Below are positions 17,254 through 26,647 of a stretch of DNA of 64,000 nucleotides, piece after piece. Under the pieces are notes generated by a model that was not told the DNA's origin, made no database searches, and was given only the letters and a program-made list of their open reading frames with translations. Source of the stretch: Roseobacter sp. (GTDB taxonomy: Bacteria; Pseudomonadota; Alphaproteobacteria; Rhodobacterales; Rhodobacteraceae); contig PCCY01000021.1 in assembly GCA_002731875.1 (NCBI GenBank), forward strand, positions 104,600 through 168,599, written 5' to 3'. Each line of letters begins with the position of its first letter. The stretch's first letter is position 1. Position numbers and translations under genes: made by a program.

Positions 17254-17282
17254 CAATAGTAATTACCCCTTAATTTGTAATT

Positions 17283-18668
17283 TTATAACTTTGCAGTTGC
17301 AGAAACTTCGACGTCTCGGGGCGCATTGTCGAAAAAATGGGCGATAGAGTTGGCGTAATACGCCAACGCAGGTCGTTCACGGGAGATAGCGATAACCCCA
17401 CCCCCGCGCTGTTCGATCATTCCGCGCTGCAACAAGTGCTCTTTGGCCTTTTCGACTGCGTTTCCGAACTGTTGTTCGGGGATCGCAACGGACCGAGCCG
17501 TCGTTGCCGCCATTTCGGCTGCACAGGCCACAAGGGCAGCGTCGTCCAGCGGTGCGTCGTTTACCAGCATGATGCGTGCCAACAGCGGGACGAACAAAAT
17601 TGGCATCTCTTCGGCAATCCGGCTCATCAAATCCTGGGCCAGTGCGTTCACATCAGGGTCACTGCCGTAGTCGCTCAATTTCACAGGGGTACCGAACACC
17701 ACCGCCGCTTCGCCAAATCGCAGGAATCGTCCACGCAGGCGCAACCACATTTTACGCAAGATGAAGATCAGGATCACTGAAATGCGCGCCTTGAACCGTC
17801 TGGTCCCTGCGTGATGGGCAGCAATCAAGACACGGTCTTCCAATACTCTGTCGTAATTAATGGCAACCGGGACAAAAACAACATCGCGTTGCTCTACGTT
17901 TGCGTCGACCACATAGCCAAGCAACCCTAATTTCGGGGGCATCAGCTTGCCATCAAGGCTCAGCCCGCCTTCGGGGAAAATTGCCTGAGTGACGCCCCCT
18001 TCGGTGGCCATCTGCACATATCGTGCCAGAACCTTGCGATACAGCGTGCCGCGCGACTTGCGCCGAATGAAATAGGCACCCATGGATTTTATCAATCGGC
18101 TCAAGGGCCAAACCCTTGCCCATTCGCCCACAGCGTAGCTGAGCGCCGAAGCCTCGCCCGCAAGATATGTGACCAGCATATAGTCCATGTTGCTTCGATG
18201 ATTCATCACAAAGATCACGGTGGCGTCGCTTGGGATGCTCTTTATCAATGCGGCGTTGTTTGCACCTGTACGCACCTCGTACAGCGCGTTGGCCAGGAAC
18301 CGTGCCAGACGGATTCCGAAACTGAAATAGGCGAAAGCGCTGAAGCTCGGCACGATCTCTCGGGCATATCGGCGCGCCTGCTCAAACGCGACGTTTTCGG
18401 GGATAGCTTCCTGGCGTGCGTGATCAACGATAGCCTGGTTTATCTCTGGGTCGTAGATCAGCCTCTGGATCATGTCGTGGCGGCGGGCCAGCTTGAACGG
18501 TTCAATCGGGCGGGTCAGGCGTGTATTAAGCTGTGCAACCGCTCTTTCCAAACGCCTGCGAAAAAACCAGCGTACCGACGGCAGCAAGAAATGGCTAAGC
18601 GCCGTGACGGCTGCGAACAGCACAATCACCACAAATAGCCATAGAGGAAGCTCGATAGTCTGCGTCAT
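17283..18668 (-). CDS. Glycerol-3-phosphate acyltransferase-like protein
   Basis: A 461-residue membrane-anchored acyltransferase of the PlsB/PlsC superfamily. There is one N-terminal helix (residues 8-28). The catalytic NHxxxxD motif is NHRSNMD at 156-162, and the acceptor-binding block is FPEGGLS at 231-237. It would acylate the glycerophosphate backbone in phospholipid synthesis; whether at sn-1 or sn-2 is not certain. The ATG at 18668 (MTQTIELP) starts just before the membrane helix and is preceded by AAGGGTGG. The upstream in-frame start at 18746 has no such support. It lies between ccrA and ecm, an arrangement seen in other Rhodobacterales. Confidence 0.85.
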   Translation of the reverse strand: MTQTIELPLWLFVVIVLFAAVTALSHFLLPSVRWFFRRRLERAVAQLNTRLTRPIEPFKLARRHDMIQRLIYDPEINQAIVDHARQEAIPENVAFEQARRYAREIVPSFSAFAYFSFGIRLARFLANALYEVRTGANNAALIKSIPSDATVIFVMNHRSNMDYMLVTYLAGEASALSYAVGEWARVWPLSRLIKSMGAYFIRRKSRGTLYRKVLARYVQMATEGGVTQAIFPEGGLSLDGKLMPPKLGLLGYVVDANVEQRDVVFVPVAINYDRVLEDRVLIAAHHAGTRRFKARISVILIFILRKMWLRLRGRFLRFGEAAVVFGTPVKLSDYGSDPDVNALAQDLMSRIAEEMPILFVPLLARIMLVNDAPLDDAALVACAAEMAATTARSVAIPEQQFGNAVEKAKEHLLQRGMIEQRGGGVIAISRERPALAYYANSIAHFFDNAPRDVEVSATAKL

Positions 18669-18899
18669 ACAACCACCCTTACAGGCGTGTAGGCCGCGGG
18701 CAATAACCTTGGATGCTTTTGGTTTCATAGTGCGTTTTGCAGACACACCCGATCAACCCGGGCGAGCCGTTAATGCGTTGGGGCGCGATCTGGCCTCACA
18801 CGTGAACAATGATGTGGACGGCATCCGTACAACAATGCGCTACATGCCGCGATGCAGCGAATTGACAGCGCCCGATTATTTCAAGTACCAATACCACAA

Positions 18900-18909
18900 C
18901 GCAATAATG
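18900..18909. promoter_or_regulatory. CGCAATAATG element upstream of ecm
   Basis: A 10-bp word 31 bp upstream of the ecm start, matching the ccrA-upstream word in nine of ten positions. The rest of the 271-bp divergent region (18669-18939) shows a TTGACA at 18862-18867 without a convincing -10. Confidence 0.3.
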
Positions 18910-18939
18910 TTTCGCACCCGATTAACGAGAGGCCGCACC

Positions 18940-20907
18940 ATGTCACATCAGAAAAAAGACCGCCCCTGGCTGATCCGCACTTACGCAGGACACTCCACCG
19001 CCCAAGCGTCTAACGCGTTGTACCACGCAAACCTTGCAAAGGGACAGACCGGGCTTTCGGTGGCGTTCGACCTGCCGACACAAACTGGCTATGACAGCGA
19101 CCATATTTTATCGCGCGGCGAAGTCGGCAAAGTCGGAGTACCTGTCGGCCATCTGGGCGACATGCGCGCATTGTTCAAGGATATCCCGCTTGAGCAGATG
19201 AACACCTCCATGACGATCAACGCCACCGCGCCGTGGCTGCTGGCGCTGTACATTGCTGTGGCCGAGGAACAGGGCGCGGATGTGTCCAAGCTGCAAGGCA
19301 CCGTGCAGAACGATCTGATCAAGGAATACTTGTCGCGCGGCACCTATATCTGCCCGCCCGCCCCGTCTCTCAAGATGATCGCGGATGTGGCCGAGTATTG
19401 CTATACCAACGTGCCCAAATGGAACCCGATGAACGTCTGTTCCTACCACCTGCAAGAGGCCGGTGCCACGCCCGAGCAAGAGCTGGCCTTTGCGCTTGCC
19501 ACCGCCACCGCCGTGCTGGACGCCCTGCGCCCCCGTGTGCCAGAAGAAGACTTTCCCATGCTGGTGGGGCGTATCTCTTTCTTTGTGAACGCGGGCATCC
19601 GCTTTGTGACCGAGATGTGCAAGATGCGCGCCTTTGGGGATCTGTGGGACGAAATCTGCCGTGACCGCTATGGCGTCGAAGACCCGAAATACCGTCGCTT
19701 TCGCTATGGGGTGCAGGTCAATTCGCTTGGCCTGACCGAACAGCAGCCCGAAAACAACGTATATCGTATCCTGATCGAAATGCTGGCGGTTACCTTGTCA
19801 AAGAACGCCCGCGCTCGCGCCGTACAGCTGCCCGCATGGAACGAAGCTCTCGGCCTGCCGCGTCCATGGGACCAACAGTGGTCGATGCGGATGCAGCAGA
19901 TATTGGCATTCGAGACCGACCTGCTGGAATTTGATGATCTCTTTGACGGGAACCCTGCGGTCGACGCCAAAGTCGAAGCCCTGAAAGAAGGTGCCCGGGC
20001 CGAGTTGGCGAATCTCGACGGGATGGGAGGTGCGATTTCGGCGATTGACTATATGAAATCTCGGCTGGTCGAGAGCAATGCAGAGCGTCTGGGCCGGATC
20101 GAGACAGGGGAAACCGTGGTTGTGGGCGTGAACAAGTGGCAGCAAGGGGAACCGTCACCATTGATGACCGGCGATGGCGGCATCATGGTCGTCGACCCGA
20201 CGGTCGAAGCTGACCAGATCAAGCAACTAAGCGCTTGGCGTGAGAGCCGTGACCAGTCGGCCGTGGATCGGGCACTGGCAGATCTGCGCGCCGCTGCGTC
20301 GGAAGGGCGCAACATAATGGAGCCATCGATTGCCGCTGCGAAGGCCGGTGTGACGACCGGCGAGTGGGCCGCGCAAATGCGTCAGGTGCACGGTGAATAT
20401 CGCGGGCCGACCGGGGTCGCCGCGGGCAGGTCAAACAAGACCGAGGGACTGGATGACCTGCGCGACGCGGTGGATGCGGTAAGTTCGCGGTTAGGCAGAA
20501 GACTAAGCTTTCTGGTCGGCAAACCGGGACTGGACGGCCATTCGAATGGAGCCGAGCAGATAGCGGTACGCGCGCGTGACTGCGGCATGGATATTGCCTA
20601 TGAAGGGATACGACTCACGCCATCTGAAATTGTGGCGGCAGCGGCGAATGGTGACCATCATGTCGTCGGGCTTTCCATTCTTTCCGGCTCGCACATTCCG
20701 CTTGTTGAAGATTTGATGATACAAATGCGTGAAGCCGGGCTTGGGCATATACCCGTAATTGTGGGCGGCATCATACCCGAGGAAGATGCAAAGAGGCTGC
20801 GTTCGTTCGGGGTTGCGCGCGTCTATACCCCGAAGGATTTCGAATTGAATACCATCATGCAAGATATTGTTTCCTTGGCCGATCCCGAAACAATTGCGGC
20901 CGAATAA
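18940..20907 (+). CDS. ecm: (2R)-Ethylmalonyl-CoA mutase
   Basis: A 655-residue adenosylcobalamin-dependent mutase converting ethylmalonyl-CoA to methylsuccinyl-CoA in the EMC pathway. The N-terminal substrate barrel includes RTYAGHSTAQASNALYH and GLSVAFDLPTQTGYDSDH. The C-terminal B12 domain has the DxHxxG motif at Asp532-His534-Gly537, then GLSILSGSH and GGIIPEEDA. The single-chain length and the shortened N terminus fit Ecm rather than methylmalonyl-CoA mutase. The ATG at 18940 is chosen because the conserved protein begins there with GAGAGG upstream; the frame remains open upstream only as antisense of the acyltransferase gene. Confidence 0.95.
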   Translation: MSHQKKDRPWLIRTYAGHSTAQASNALYHANLAKGQTGLSVAFDLPTQTGYDSDHILSRGEVGKVGVPVGHLGDMRALFKDIPLEQMNTSMTINATAPWLLALYIAVAEEQGADVSKLQGTVQNDLIKEYLSRGTYICPPAPSLKMIADVAEYCYTNVPKWNPMNVCSYHLQEAGATPEQELAFALATATAVLDALRPRVPEEDFPMLVGRISFFVNAGIRFVTEMCKMRAFGDLWDEICRDRYGVEDPKYRRFRYGVQVNSLGLTEQQPENNVYRILIEMLAVTLSKNARARAVQLPAWNEALGLPRPWDQQWSMRMQQILAFETDLLEFDDLFDGNPAVDAKVEALKEGARAELANLDGMGGAISAIDYMKSRLVESNAERLGRIETGETVVVGVNKWQQGEPSPLMTGDGGIMVVDPTVEADQIKQLSAWRESRDQSAVDRALADLRAAASEGRNIMEPSIAAAKAGVTTGEWAAQMRQVHGEYRGPTGVAAGRSNKTEGLDDLRDAVDAVSSRLGRRLSFLVGKPGLDGHSNGAEQIAVRARDCGMDIAYEGIRLTPSEIVAAAANGDHHVVGLSILSGSHIPLVEDLMIQMREAGLGHIPVIVGGIIPEEDAKRLRSFGVARVYTPKDFELNTIMQDIVSLADPETIAAE

Positions 20908-20991
20908 TGGCTTCTGGTACAACTGGTCTCTTTTTTTGTTCATCCATTTGGCGTATTACAGCGAAAGTCGTATGAAATAGGAATGGCCAAA

Positions 20992-21306
20992 ATGAGTGTT
21001 GATTTAAGTAAAATGTCTCACAAAGAGCTTGAAGCGCTACAGGAAGACGTGAAATCGGCAATTAAATCCGCGTATGAACGCGATCGCGCTGAAGCCCGCA
21101 AAGCCGCTGAAAAGGCGGCAGCGGAATACGGGTTTTCTCTCGACGAAGTTTCTGGTGGCGCTCGGAAAACCAAATCATCCAAGACTGTGGCCAAATACGC
21201 CAATCCATCGGATCGCACCCAGACCTGGACCGGAAAAGGCCGCCAACCCAATTGGTTCCGCGAACTGGTAAATAACGGAACGCCCGCTGAAACCCTGGAA
21301 GTTTAA
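20992..21306 (+). CDS. H-NS family nucleoid-associated regulator (HvrA-like)
   Basis: A 104-residue protein. It has an N-terminal coiled-coil oligomerisation region (residues 1-45, rich in K, E, A) and the C-terminal H-NS DNA-binding motif YANPSDRTQTWTGKGRQP at residues 69-86. Rhodobacter HvrA, the best-known relative, modulates photosynthesis and nitrogen-fixation genes; a general xenogeneic or nucleoid role is equally possible here. The ATG at 20992 is preferred over 20983 because AGGA at 20979-20982 is spaced 9 nt from it. After the stop, a GC-rich G-run/C-run (21334-21347) followed by a T-rich stretch could act as a weak terminator. Confidence 0.85.
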   Translation: MSVDLSKMSHKELEALQEDVKSAIKSAYERDRAEARKAAEKAAAEYGFSLDEVSGGARKTKSSKTVAKYANPSDRTQTWTGKGRQPNWFRELVNNGTPAETLEV

Positions 21307-21387
21307 GATACCTCCCTTCAATGAAGGAATTAAGGGGGGGCCGCCCCTGGCTCTCCTTTTTAGCTTCATTCCACGGAAGAGCGAAAT

Positions 21388-22098
21388 ATGACTATCCATA
21401 TCGGGGCTAATCCCGGCGACATTGCACAAACGGTTCTGATGCCAGGCGATCCGTATCGAGCGAAATGGGCCGCCCTCAATTTCCTTAATGATGCTACTTT
21501 GGTTAATGAAGTTCGCGGAATGCTGGGATATACCGGAACGTGGAATGGCAACCGGGTAACAATTCAGGGCTCAGGTATGGGGATGCCGTCCCTGTCTATT
21601 TATGCAAATGAATTGATTACCCAGTACAACGCACAAACGCTGATCCGCATTGGGTCGTGCGGGGGAATGCAGCCGCAGGTCGGCATTCGCGACATTATCA
21701 TTGCAATGACAGCGTCAACGATAACCTCCCCCTCCTCTGGGATCCTGCGCGAAATAAATTTTGCACCGACCGCCGATTGGTCGTTGCTGCGTGCAGCGGT
21801 GACTGCCGCAGAGGCAAAGGGCAGTACGACCCATATAGGCGGCATCTATTCATCGGATGTTTTTTATTCAGAGCGCCCGGATCTGGACGAGCAATTGACG
21901 CGACACGGCATTCTGGGCGTGGAAATGGAAGCCGCCGAGCTTTATACGCTTGCCGCCCGCCACAAACGCCGGGCGCTTGCGATATTGACAGTGAGTGATC
22001 ATTTGCAAACCGGTGAAGCCCTGCCAGCGGAAGACCGGGAAAGATCTTTCGGCGACATGGTCGAAATTGCGTTACAGGCGGCATTTCCTCAGAGTTGA
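21388..22098 (+). CDS. deoD: Purine nucleoside phosphorylase DeoD-type
   Basis: A 236-residue cytoplasmic enzyme that phosphorolyses purine (deoxy)nucleosides to base plus ribose-1-phosphate. Family motifs are the N-terminal [21 protein letters not shown], the phosphate/ribose loop RIGSCGGM, and the [14 protein letters not shown] block containing the ribose-contacting Met and Glu. The start is preceded by GGAAGAG at good distance. It stands alone between the H-NS gene and a convergent DUF1989 gene. The BMP-type nucleoside importer at 7-11.7 kb may supply its substrates (inference). Confidence 0.93.
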   Translation: MTIHIGANPGDIAQTVLMPGDPYRAKWAALNFLNDATLVNEVRGMLGYTGTWNGNRVTIQGSGMGMPSLSIYANELITQYNAQTLIRIGSCGGMQPQVGIRDIIIAMTASTITSPSSGILREINFAPTADWSLLRAAVTAAEAKGSTTHIGGIYSSDVFYSERPDLDEQLTRHGILGVEMEAAELYTLAARHKRRALAILTVSDHLQTGEALPAEDRERSFGDMVEIALQAAFPQS

Positions 22099-22173
22099 CG
22101 ATGCCGGGTGCATCGAGGTCGGACGCTCCGCGGGGGATTTAAGACCATTTGGAACAGGGGGGGCGCTGGTTTC

Positions 22174-23022
22174 TCATCGGTCACATCCGTGGGAACGGTC
22201 GTAGGCACTGGGGAATGCCGGGGTCCACGTTTTCAGCGCCGCGGCCTCTGGTGCAAGGATTTCTACGAGCAGCGGATAACAGGGGGCGGCGTCCGATGAA
22301 TGTTCGGTTGAACAGTCCCCCCCCGGGCAGGCGCTGAGCGCTGCGAGCAGATCGGTTTCGGCGAAAAACTCCAGGTAATCGTCAGGGCGCACTGGGCTTG
22401 CCTTCATGAAATATTGCCCGGTATCGCGTGTGAAGCCGGTACACATGAAGACGTTCAGCACATCATGTATATGCTGTTCGGCTTCATCAAGTGTCATGTC
22501 CCGGCACGCCGCGAGGGCGCGCGTCAGGTTGGAGTGACAGCAATTATGGTATGACTGCCCGGACAGCAGCCTGTGGGTATAGGGGTCACAGCGTGTACCG
22601 ATAACGTCGTGGACGGAACCGCCGAATTCGTCCTTGCCATACCATTCGAGCGTGTCGTGGGTGATCGTCGCCAGGGGGCGTAGGTAGGGGAAGTTCGACC
22701 AAAGGCGATGTCCGGTCGTGACGTGTGTCCCGTGCAAGGCACGGGTTTTGCCGGAATAGAAATGCTCTGCAAGGTTATCTCGCGCCCAGATATTGAGGTC
22801 GCCGACTTGCGGGCCATCCACCGAGGTGATGCGAAAAAAATGCCCGGCAGGCACCGTGAAGCACGCGGCATCGCGGGGCTGCACCATGATCTCATCGAGT
22901 TTGCGGAGGGTTTGGCGCGCATTCAGGTAAAGCGACATATTCGGGGCAGGCAAGGTTTCTACGGGATAGCATATTACCGGTGGGCGGGTACGGCGGGCGG
23001 TAGAATCAACTGGTTCGTTCAT
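22174..23022 (-). CDS. DUF1989 family protein
   Basis: A 282-residue protein of the DUF1989 (urea carboxylase-associated) family. Recognisable segments are VPAGHFFRITSVDGPQVGDLN, the DVIGTRCDPYT block and a cluster of Cys/His (SYHNCCHSN) likely to bind metal. Biochemical function is not established; many members sit with urea or amino-acid utilisation genes. The ATG at 23022 overlaps the stop of the upstream flavoprotein gene by 4 nt (ATGA), so the two are translationally coupled, which suggests a joint catabolic step. Confidence 0.82.
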   Translation of the reverse strand: MNEPVDSTARRTRPPVICYPVETLPAPNMSLYLNARQTLRKLDEIMVQPRDAACFTVPAGHFFRITSVDGPQVGDLNIWARDNLAEHFYSGKTRALHGTHVTTGHRLWSNFPYLRPLATITHDTLEWYGKDEFGGSVHDVIGTRCDPYTHRLLSGQSYHNCCHSNLTRALAACRDMTLDEAEQHIHDVLNVFMCTGFTRDTGQYFMKASPVRPDDYLEFFAETDLLAALSACPGGDCSTEHSSDAAPCYPLLVEILAPEAAALKTWTPAFPSAYDRSHGCDR

Positions 23023-24671
23023 GCGTTTTGTCCTGCTATACGTCCTGAGAACAGGCAACCGCCCAGGAATGTGCCTTCCAACGCGTTATAGCCGTGATAA
23101 CCACCGCCGCCAAAGCCGCAAACCTCGCCCGCTGCGAACAACCCGCGCAGCACCGTGCCATCGGGGGCGAGAACGCGACCCTGTAAATCGGTATGGAGGC
23201 CTCCGAGGCTTTTGCGGGTCAGGATATTCAACCTGACAGCGATGAGGGGGCCGTTCCGAGCGTCCAGGATAGCGTGGGGTTTGGCGGTGCGGATCAGCTT
23301 GTCGCCGCGATACGCGCGGGCCCCCCGAATGGCGGTAATCTGGGCATCCTTGGCGAAAGGGTTGGCGAGCTGACCATCGCGCGCCGCGATCTGACGGCGC
23401 AGATGTTCAGGGTCAAGGCGATGATCGGGGGTAAGCCTATTCATCCCGGCAACCAATTGCGTCAGGTCGTCTGCCACGACAAAGTCTTCGCCCTTGTCCT
23501 TGAACATCTCCACGGCGGCTGTAGCGCCCTTGCCAAGTCGCGCCGCGAGGACTTCGCGCCAGCCTCCGTCGGTCAGGTCAGGATTTTGTTCGGAGCCCGA
23601 AAGCGCGAATTCTTTTTCGATAATCTTTTGGGTGAGGATGAACCAGCTATGGTCGCCTGTCTGCAATATGCGTTTAAGGGTCGCCAATGTGTCAAACCCG
23701 GGCATGCAAGGCGCTTCCATCCTGTCGCCTTTTGCATCCAGCCAGACCGAGGACGGACCGGGCAAAATGCGAATGCCGTGATTGGGCCAGATCGGGTTCC
23801 AGTTCTTGATACCTTCGCAGTAATGCCACATCCGGTCCTGGTTGATCAGTCCAGCCCCAGCCTGCGCGGCGATCGCATGCATCTTTCCATCGACGTAATC
23901 CGGTACGCCGGAAACCATGTGGCGGGGCGGCTGCCCGAGACGGTCGACCGGCCAGTGTTTGCGCACCAGCCCGTGGTCGGCACCGATACCGCCGGTGGTG
24001 AGGATCACCGCGTCGGCGTGATGGTGAAAACTGCCCGTGATCGCGCGGGTCGTGCTTTCGCCGCGCGGGGCGTCGGTATCTTGCAGGATATCGCCGGAAA
24101 CTCCGGTCACCGCCCCGCTGGTCAGTTCCAGCGCGGTTACCCGATGCCTGAACTGTAGGCACAGCTTGCCGGATGCAGCATAGCCTTGCATCAACTTCGC
24201 AAAAGGTGCCACGACACCGGTACCGGTTCCCCATGTGATGTGGAAACGCGGGACAGAGTTGCCGTGCCCGCCAGCCATTGCCCCGCCCCGTTCGGCCCAG
24301 CCGACAATCGGGAACCAGCGCATCCCAAGATCGCGGAGCCACCCGCGCATGTCACCAGCGGACCATTCGATGAAACGTTCGGCAAAAGCGCGGGGGTTCG
24401 CATCTTCGGCACGGTCAAATTGCGCCGAACCCATCCAGTCCGTCAACGCCAGCTCGGCGCTATCGCGAATTCCCAAGCGGCGCTGTTCGGGGGTATCGAC
24501 CATGAACAAACCACCCAGTGACCAATATGCCTGTCCACCAAGACTTTGCGGGCCTTCCTGATCAATCATCAGAACCCGACGCCCGCGCTGTATCGCTTCG
24601 TGTGCAGCAACCATCCCAGCCAGGCCGGCACCGACAATGATAACATCCGCCTGAAATTTCTGGGTCATCAT
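23019..24671 (-). CDS. FAD-dependent oxidoreductase (KstD/fumarate reductase-like, COG3573)
   Basis: A 550-residue flavoprotein with an N-terminal FAD-binding Rossmann motif (ADVIIVGAGLAGMVAAHEA) and an ID-E strand (VLMIDQEGP). Its C-terminal GLFAAGEVCGFGGGGYHGYN closes the FAD site. It resembles 3-ketosteroid dehydrogenase and fumarate reductase flavoproteins but lacks the SdhA covalent-FAD histidine block. The substrate is unknown. It forms a two-gene unit with the DUF1989 protein. The start may be either of the two adjacent ATGs at 24671 and 24668. Confidence 0.85.
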   Translation of the reverse strand: MMTQKFQADVIIVGAGLAGMVAAHEAIQRGRRVLMIDQEGPQSLGGQAYWSLGGLFMVDTPEQRRLGIRDSAELALTDWMGSAQFDRAEDANPRAFAERFIEWSAGDMRGWLRDLGMRWFPIVGWAERGGAMAGGHGNSVPRFHITWGTGTGVVAPFAKLMQGYAASGKLCLQFRHRVTALELTSGAVTGVSGDILQDTDAPRGESTTRAITGSFHHHADAVILTTGGIGADHGLVRKHWPVDRLGQPPRHMVSGVPDYVDGKMHAIAAQAGAGLINQDRMWHYCEGIKNWNPIWPNHGIRILPGPSSVWLDAKGDRMEAPCMPGFDTLATLKRILQTGDHSWFILTQKIIEKEFALSGSEQNPDLTDGGWREVLAARLGKGATAAVEMFKDKGEDFVVADDLTQLVAGMNRLTPDHRLDPEHLRRQIAARDGQLANPFAKDAQITAIRGARAYRGDKLIRTAKPHAILDARNGPLIAVRLNILTRKSLGGLHTDLQGRVLAPDGTVLRGLFAAGEVCGFGGGGYHGYNALEGTFLGGCLFSGRIAGQNA

Positions 24672-24731
24672 GGATCCCCCTTCTGGTCGAAGGCTAGCCC
24701 AACCGCGAGAGGGTTGTCGAGAGATCGCAAT

Positions 24732-24953
24732 CTACAGTGACGGTGGGGAAGCGTTGATTTTACAATCGACCGGCGGACCATTTGACGCCGTGAAGGCATC
24801 CGCACCGCACGCAGCGCAACGATAGAACCGCAAAGCCCCGTGATCGCGGTCTGCATCCCTGCGCCAACGGCAGTCACGTTTCGCGGTGCCCCGCCGCATC
24901 ACGCGTGCGAGGATAATGACGATGATGACAAGGGCGACGAGTAGAAAGGGCAT
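24732..24953 (-). CDS. Small membrane protein with zinc-ribbon-like cysteines
   Basis: A 73-residue protein. Residues 1-18 form one membrane helix (MPFLLVALVIIVIILARV). A basic, tryptophan-containing region then carries CRWRRD, YRCAACGA and a final Cys in PPVDCK, so four cysteines could hold a zinc ion. It is the last gene of the sdh transcription unit, separated from sdhB by 49 bp that include a strong hairpin. No function is known; membrane location and position suggest an accessory role near succinate dehydrogenase, but that is a guess. Confidence 0.65.
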   Translation of the reverse strand: MPFLLVALVIIVIILARVMRRGTAKRDCRWRRDADRDHGALRFYRCAACGADAFTASNGPPVDCKINASPPSL

Positions 24954-24962
24954 TGGAACGAT

Positions 24963-24998
24963 CTGGCCCTCCCATGAGAGGAATGCAAGGAGGGCCAG
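24963..24998 (-). terminator. Perfect 10-bp stem-loop between sdhB and the small membrane gene
   Basis: Arms CTGGCCCTCC (24963-24972) and GGAGGGCCAG (24989-24998) pair perfectly around a 16-nt loop. There is no T-run on either side, so it may be an attenuator or an mRNA 3'-end stabiliser rather than a full terminator. Confidence 0.5.
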
Positions 24999-25002
24999 TG
25001 AC

Positions 25003-25782
25003 TTAAACGGCGCGTTCCACCATCATCTTTTTGATATTGGCGATCGCCTTGGCTGGGTTCAGTCCCTTTGGACACGTCTTGGTACAATTCATGATCGTGT
25101 GACAGCGGTACAGTTTGAAGGGGTCTTCAAGATCGTCCAGACGTTCGCCGGTCGATTCATCACGACTGTCGATGATCCACCGGTACGCGTGAAGCAAGGC
25201 GGCTGGCCCGAGGTAGCGATCGCCATTCCACCAGTAACTTGGGCACGACGTCGAACAACAGGCACACATGATGCATTCGTACAGACCGTCCAGCTTCGCC
25301 CGGTCATCGATTGACTGCTTCCATTCTTTCGCAGGTGCGGATGTCTTGGTTTCAAGCCAAGGGTGGATCGACGCGTGCTGCGCGTAGAAGTGGGTAAGGT
25401 CAGGGATCAGATCCTTGACCACTGGCATGTGCGGCAGTGGGTATATCTTGACCGCACCCTGTACCTCTTCGATGCCATAGGTACATGCCAGGGTGTTGAT
25501 ACCGTCGATATTCATCGCGCAGGACCCGCAGATGCCTTCGCGGCAGGAGCGACGGAAGGTCAGGGTGGGGTCGATTTCGTTTTTGATCTTGATCAACGCG
25601 TCCAGGATCATCGGGCCACAGGTGTCCATATCGACGAAATAGGTGTCTATGGCCGGGTTTTTGTTGTCATCCGGATTCCAGCGATACACCTGGAATTGCT
25701 TGATATTGGTGGTGCCGGTTGGCTTTGGCCATGTCTTGCCGGTAGTCATTCGCGAATTCTTGGGGAGCGTGAGTTGAACCAT
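25003..25782 (-). CDS. sdhB: Succinate dehydrogenase iron-sulfur subunit
   Basis: A 259-residue subunit of complex II. The N-terminal ferredoxin-like domain ligates [2Fe-2S] through Cys80, Cys85, Cys88 and Cys100 ([10 protein letters not shown]). The C-terminal domain holds [4Fe-4S] and [3Fe-4S] through the [11 protein letters not shown] block (170-180), Cys227, Cys233 and Cys237. It passes electrons from the flavin of SdhA to ubiquinone at SdhC/D. The ATG at 25782 is chosen for GGAG upstream and for the usual [10 protein letters not shown] start. It is separated from sdhA by a lipoprotein and an FkbM methyltransferase gene. Confidence 0.96.
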   Translation of the reverse strand: MVQLTLPKNSRMTTGKTWPKPTGTTNIKQFQVYRWNPDDNKNPAIDTYFVDMDTCGPMILDALIKIKNEIDPTLTFRRSCREGICGSCAMNIDGINTLACTYGIEEVQGAVKIYPLPHMPVVKDLIPDLTHFYAQHASIHPWLETKTSAPAKEWKQSIDDRAKLDGLYECIMCACCSTSCPSYWWNGDRYLGPAALLHAYRWIIDSRDESTGERLDDLEDPFKLYRCHTIMNCTKTCPKGLNPAKAIANIKKMMVERAV

Positions 25783-25834
25783 GTCGCTTCTCCTGTCTGC
25801 TGGGCAAATACCCAATTAGTTTCTATTCTGGCGC

Positions 25835-26647
25835 TTATCGTTTCTTGATATAAAGCGCATTACCTTCGGCTCGCATGGTTTGCCTAAAGCCGCTGTTCAA
25901 TATTCTTGCACATAAATCTGAATCCCATTGATCGGCATGGCGTACTTCCACCAGCATCGCATCGGGCAGCCAGCCACCGACCTTGGCTTGGTCAAGCATC
26001 GGGTTCAGGACGACCTCTTCGGCACCTTCCACGTCGATCTTGAGCACGGTGAAATCATGATGCCGCGCGGCGTGGGTGAACGCGGACAAGGGGCGCGTGG
26101 GGACCAGTACCCCCCCCGAATTCATACGACCTGGGACAGGTATCAAAGAGGCCTGCCCATAATTGTGGCCGCGGAAATTCAATATTGCCTCGCCCTCTCG
26201 ATCCGACAACGCGCAGCCTTCGATGCGAACCTTGTGGGTCAAATTATTCAACGCAATATTATGGCCCAACCTGCCGATCATGGTTGGGTTCGGTTCAAAT
26301 GCAATCACCCGAGACCCATCGCCTGAGGCAAGACCGAGAGGCACGGAATACACCCCGCAGTTGGCCCCAATATCCAAAACCAGCGTGTTCTTGTCTTCCA
26401 CCAATTCGACCAATGCGACCAACGACTTGATCTCGGGCGGGTGCCCGTCCAGCCAAATACATGTCTCTGTGTAGTTGTCGCGCGGATCGACCACCATCCG
26501 GATGTCGGCAAATTCGATCTCGACCGGGCCAAGCATCGCCTTGATACGGGCCCGTTCTTCCTGATCGCCATGACGAAACTGTGCACGTAAGGTGGCCATG
26601 TTCATAACCGATGCATATCCCGCCTGTTCGCCGCGCGCATGTTCCAT
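25835..26647 (-). CDS. FkbM family methyltransferase
   Basis: A 270-residue SAM-dependent methyltransferase of the FkbM type. The SAM-binding motif I is VLDIGANCGVYSVPLG, followed by VIAFEPNP and the family hallmark LKIDVEGAEEVVL. Such enzymes O-methylate sugars or small molecules; the target is unknown. The ATG at 26647 overlaps the TGA of the upstream lipoprotein gene by one base, which fixes the start and indicates coupling. It sits inside the sdh operon between sdhA and sdhB, an unexpected location for a glycan-type methyltransferase. Confidence 0.85.
   Translation of the reverse strand: MEHARGEQAGYASVMNMATLRAQFRHGDQEERARIKAMLGPVEIEFADIRMVVDPRDNYTETCIWLDGHPPEIKSLVALVELVEDKNTLVLDIGANCGVYSVPLGLASGDGSRVIAFEPNPTMIGRLGHNIALNNLTHKVRIEGCALSDREGEAILNFRGHNYGQASLIPVPGRMNSGGVLVPTRPLSAFTHAARHHDFTVLKIDVEGAEEVVLNPMLDQAKVGGWLPDAMLVEVRHADQWDSDLCARILNSGFRQTMRAEGNALYIKKR

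Noticed and set aside
18472-18939. Open upstream extension of ecm
   Set aside because: It runs antisense through the acyltransferase gene. The conserved Ecm N terminus starts at 18940 with its own ribosome-binding site.
23193-24158. 321-codon plus-strand frame opposite the flavoprotein gene
   Set aside because: Antisense shadow without ribosome-binding site or domain.
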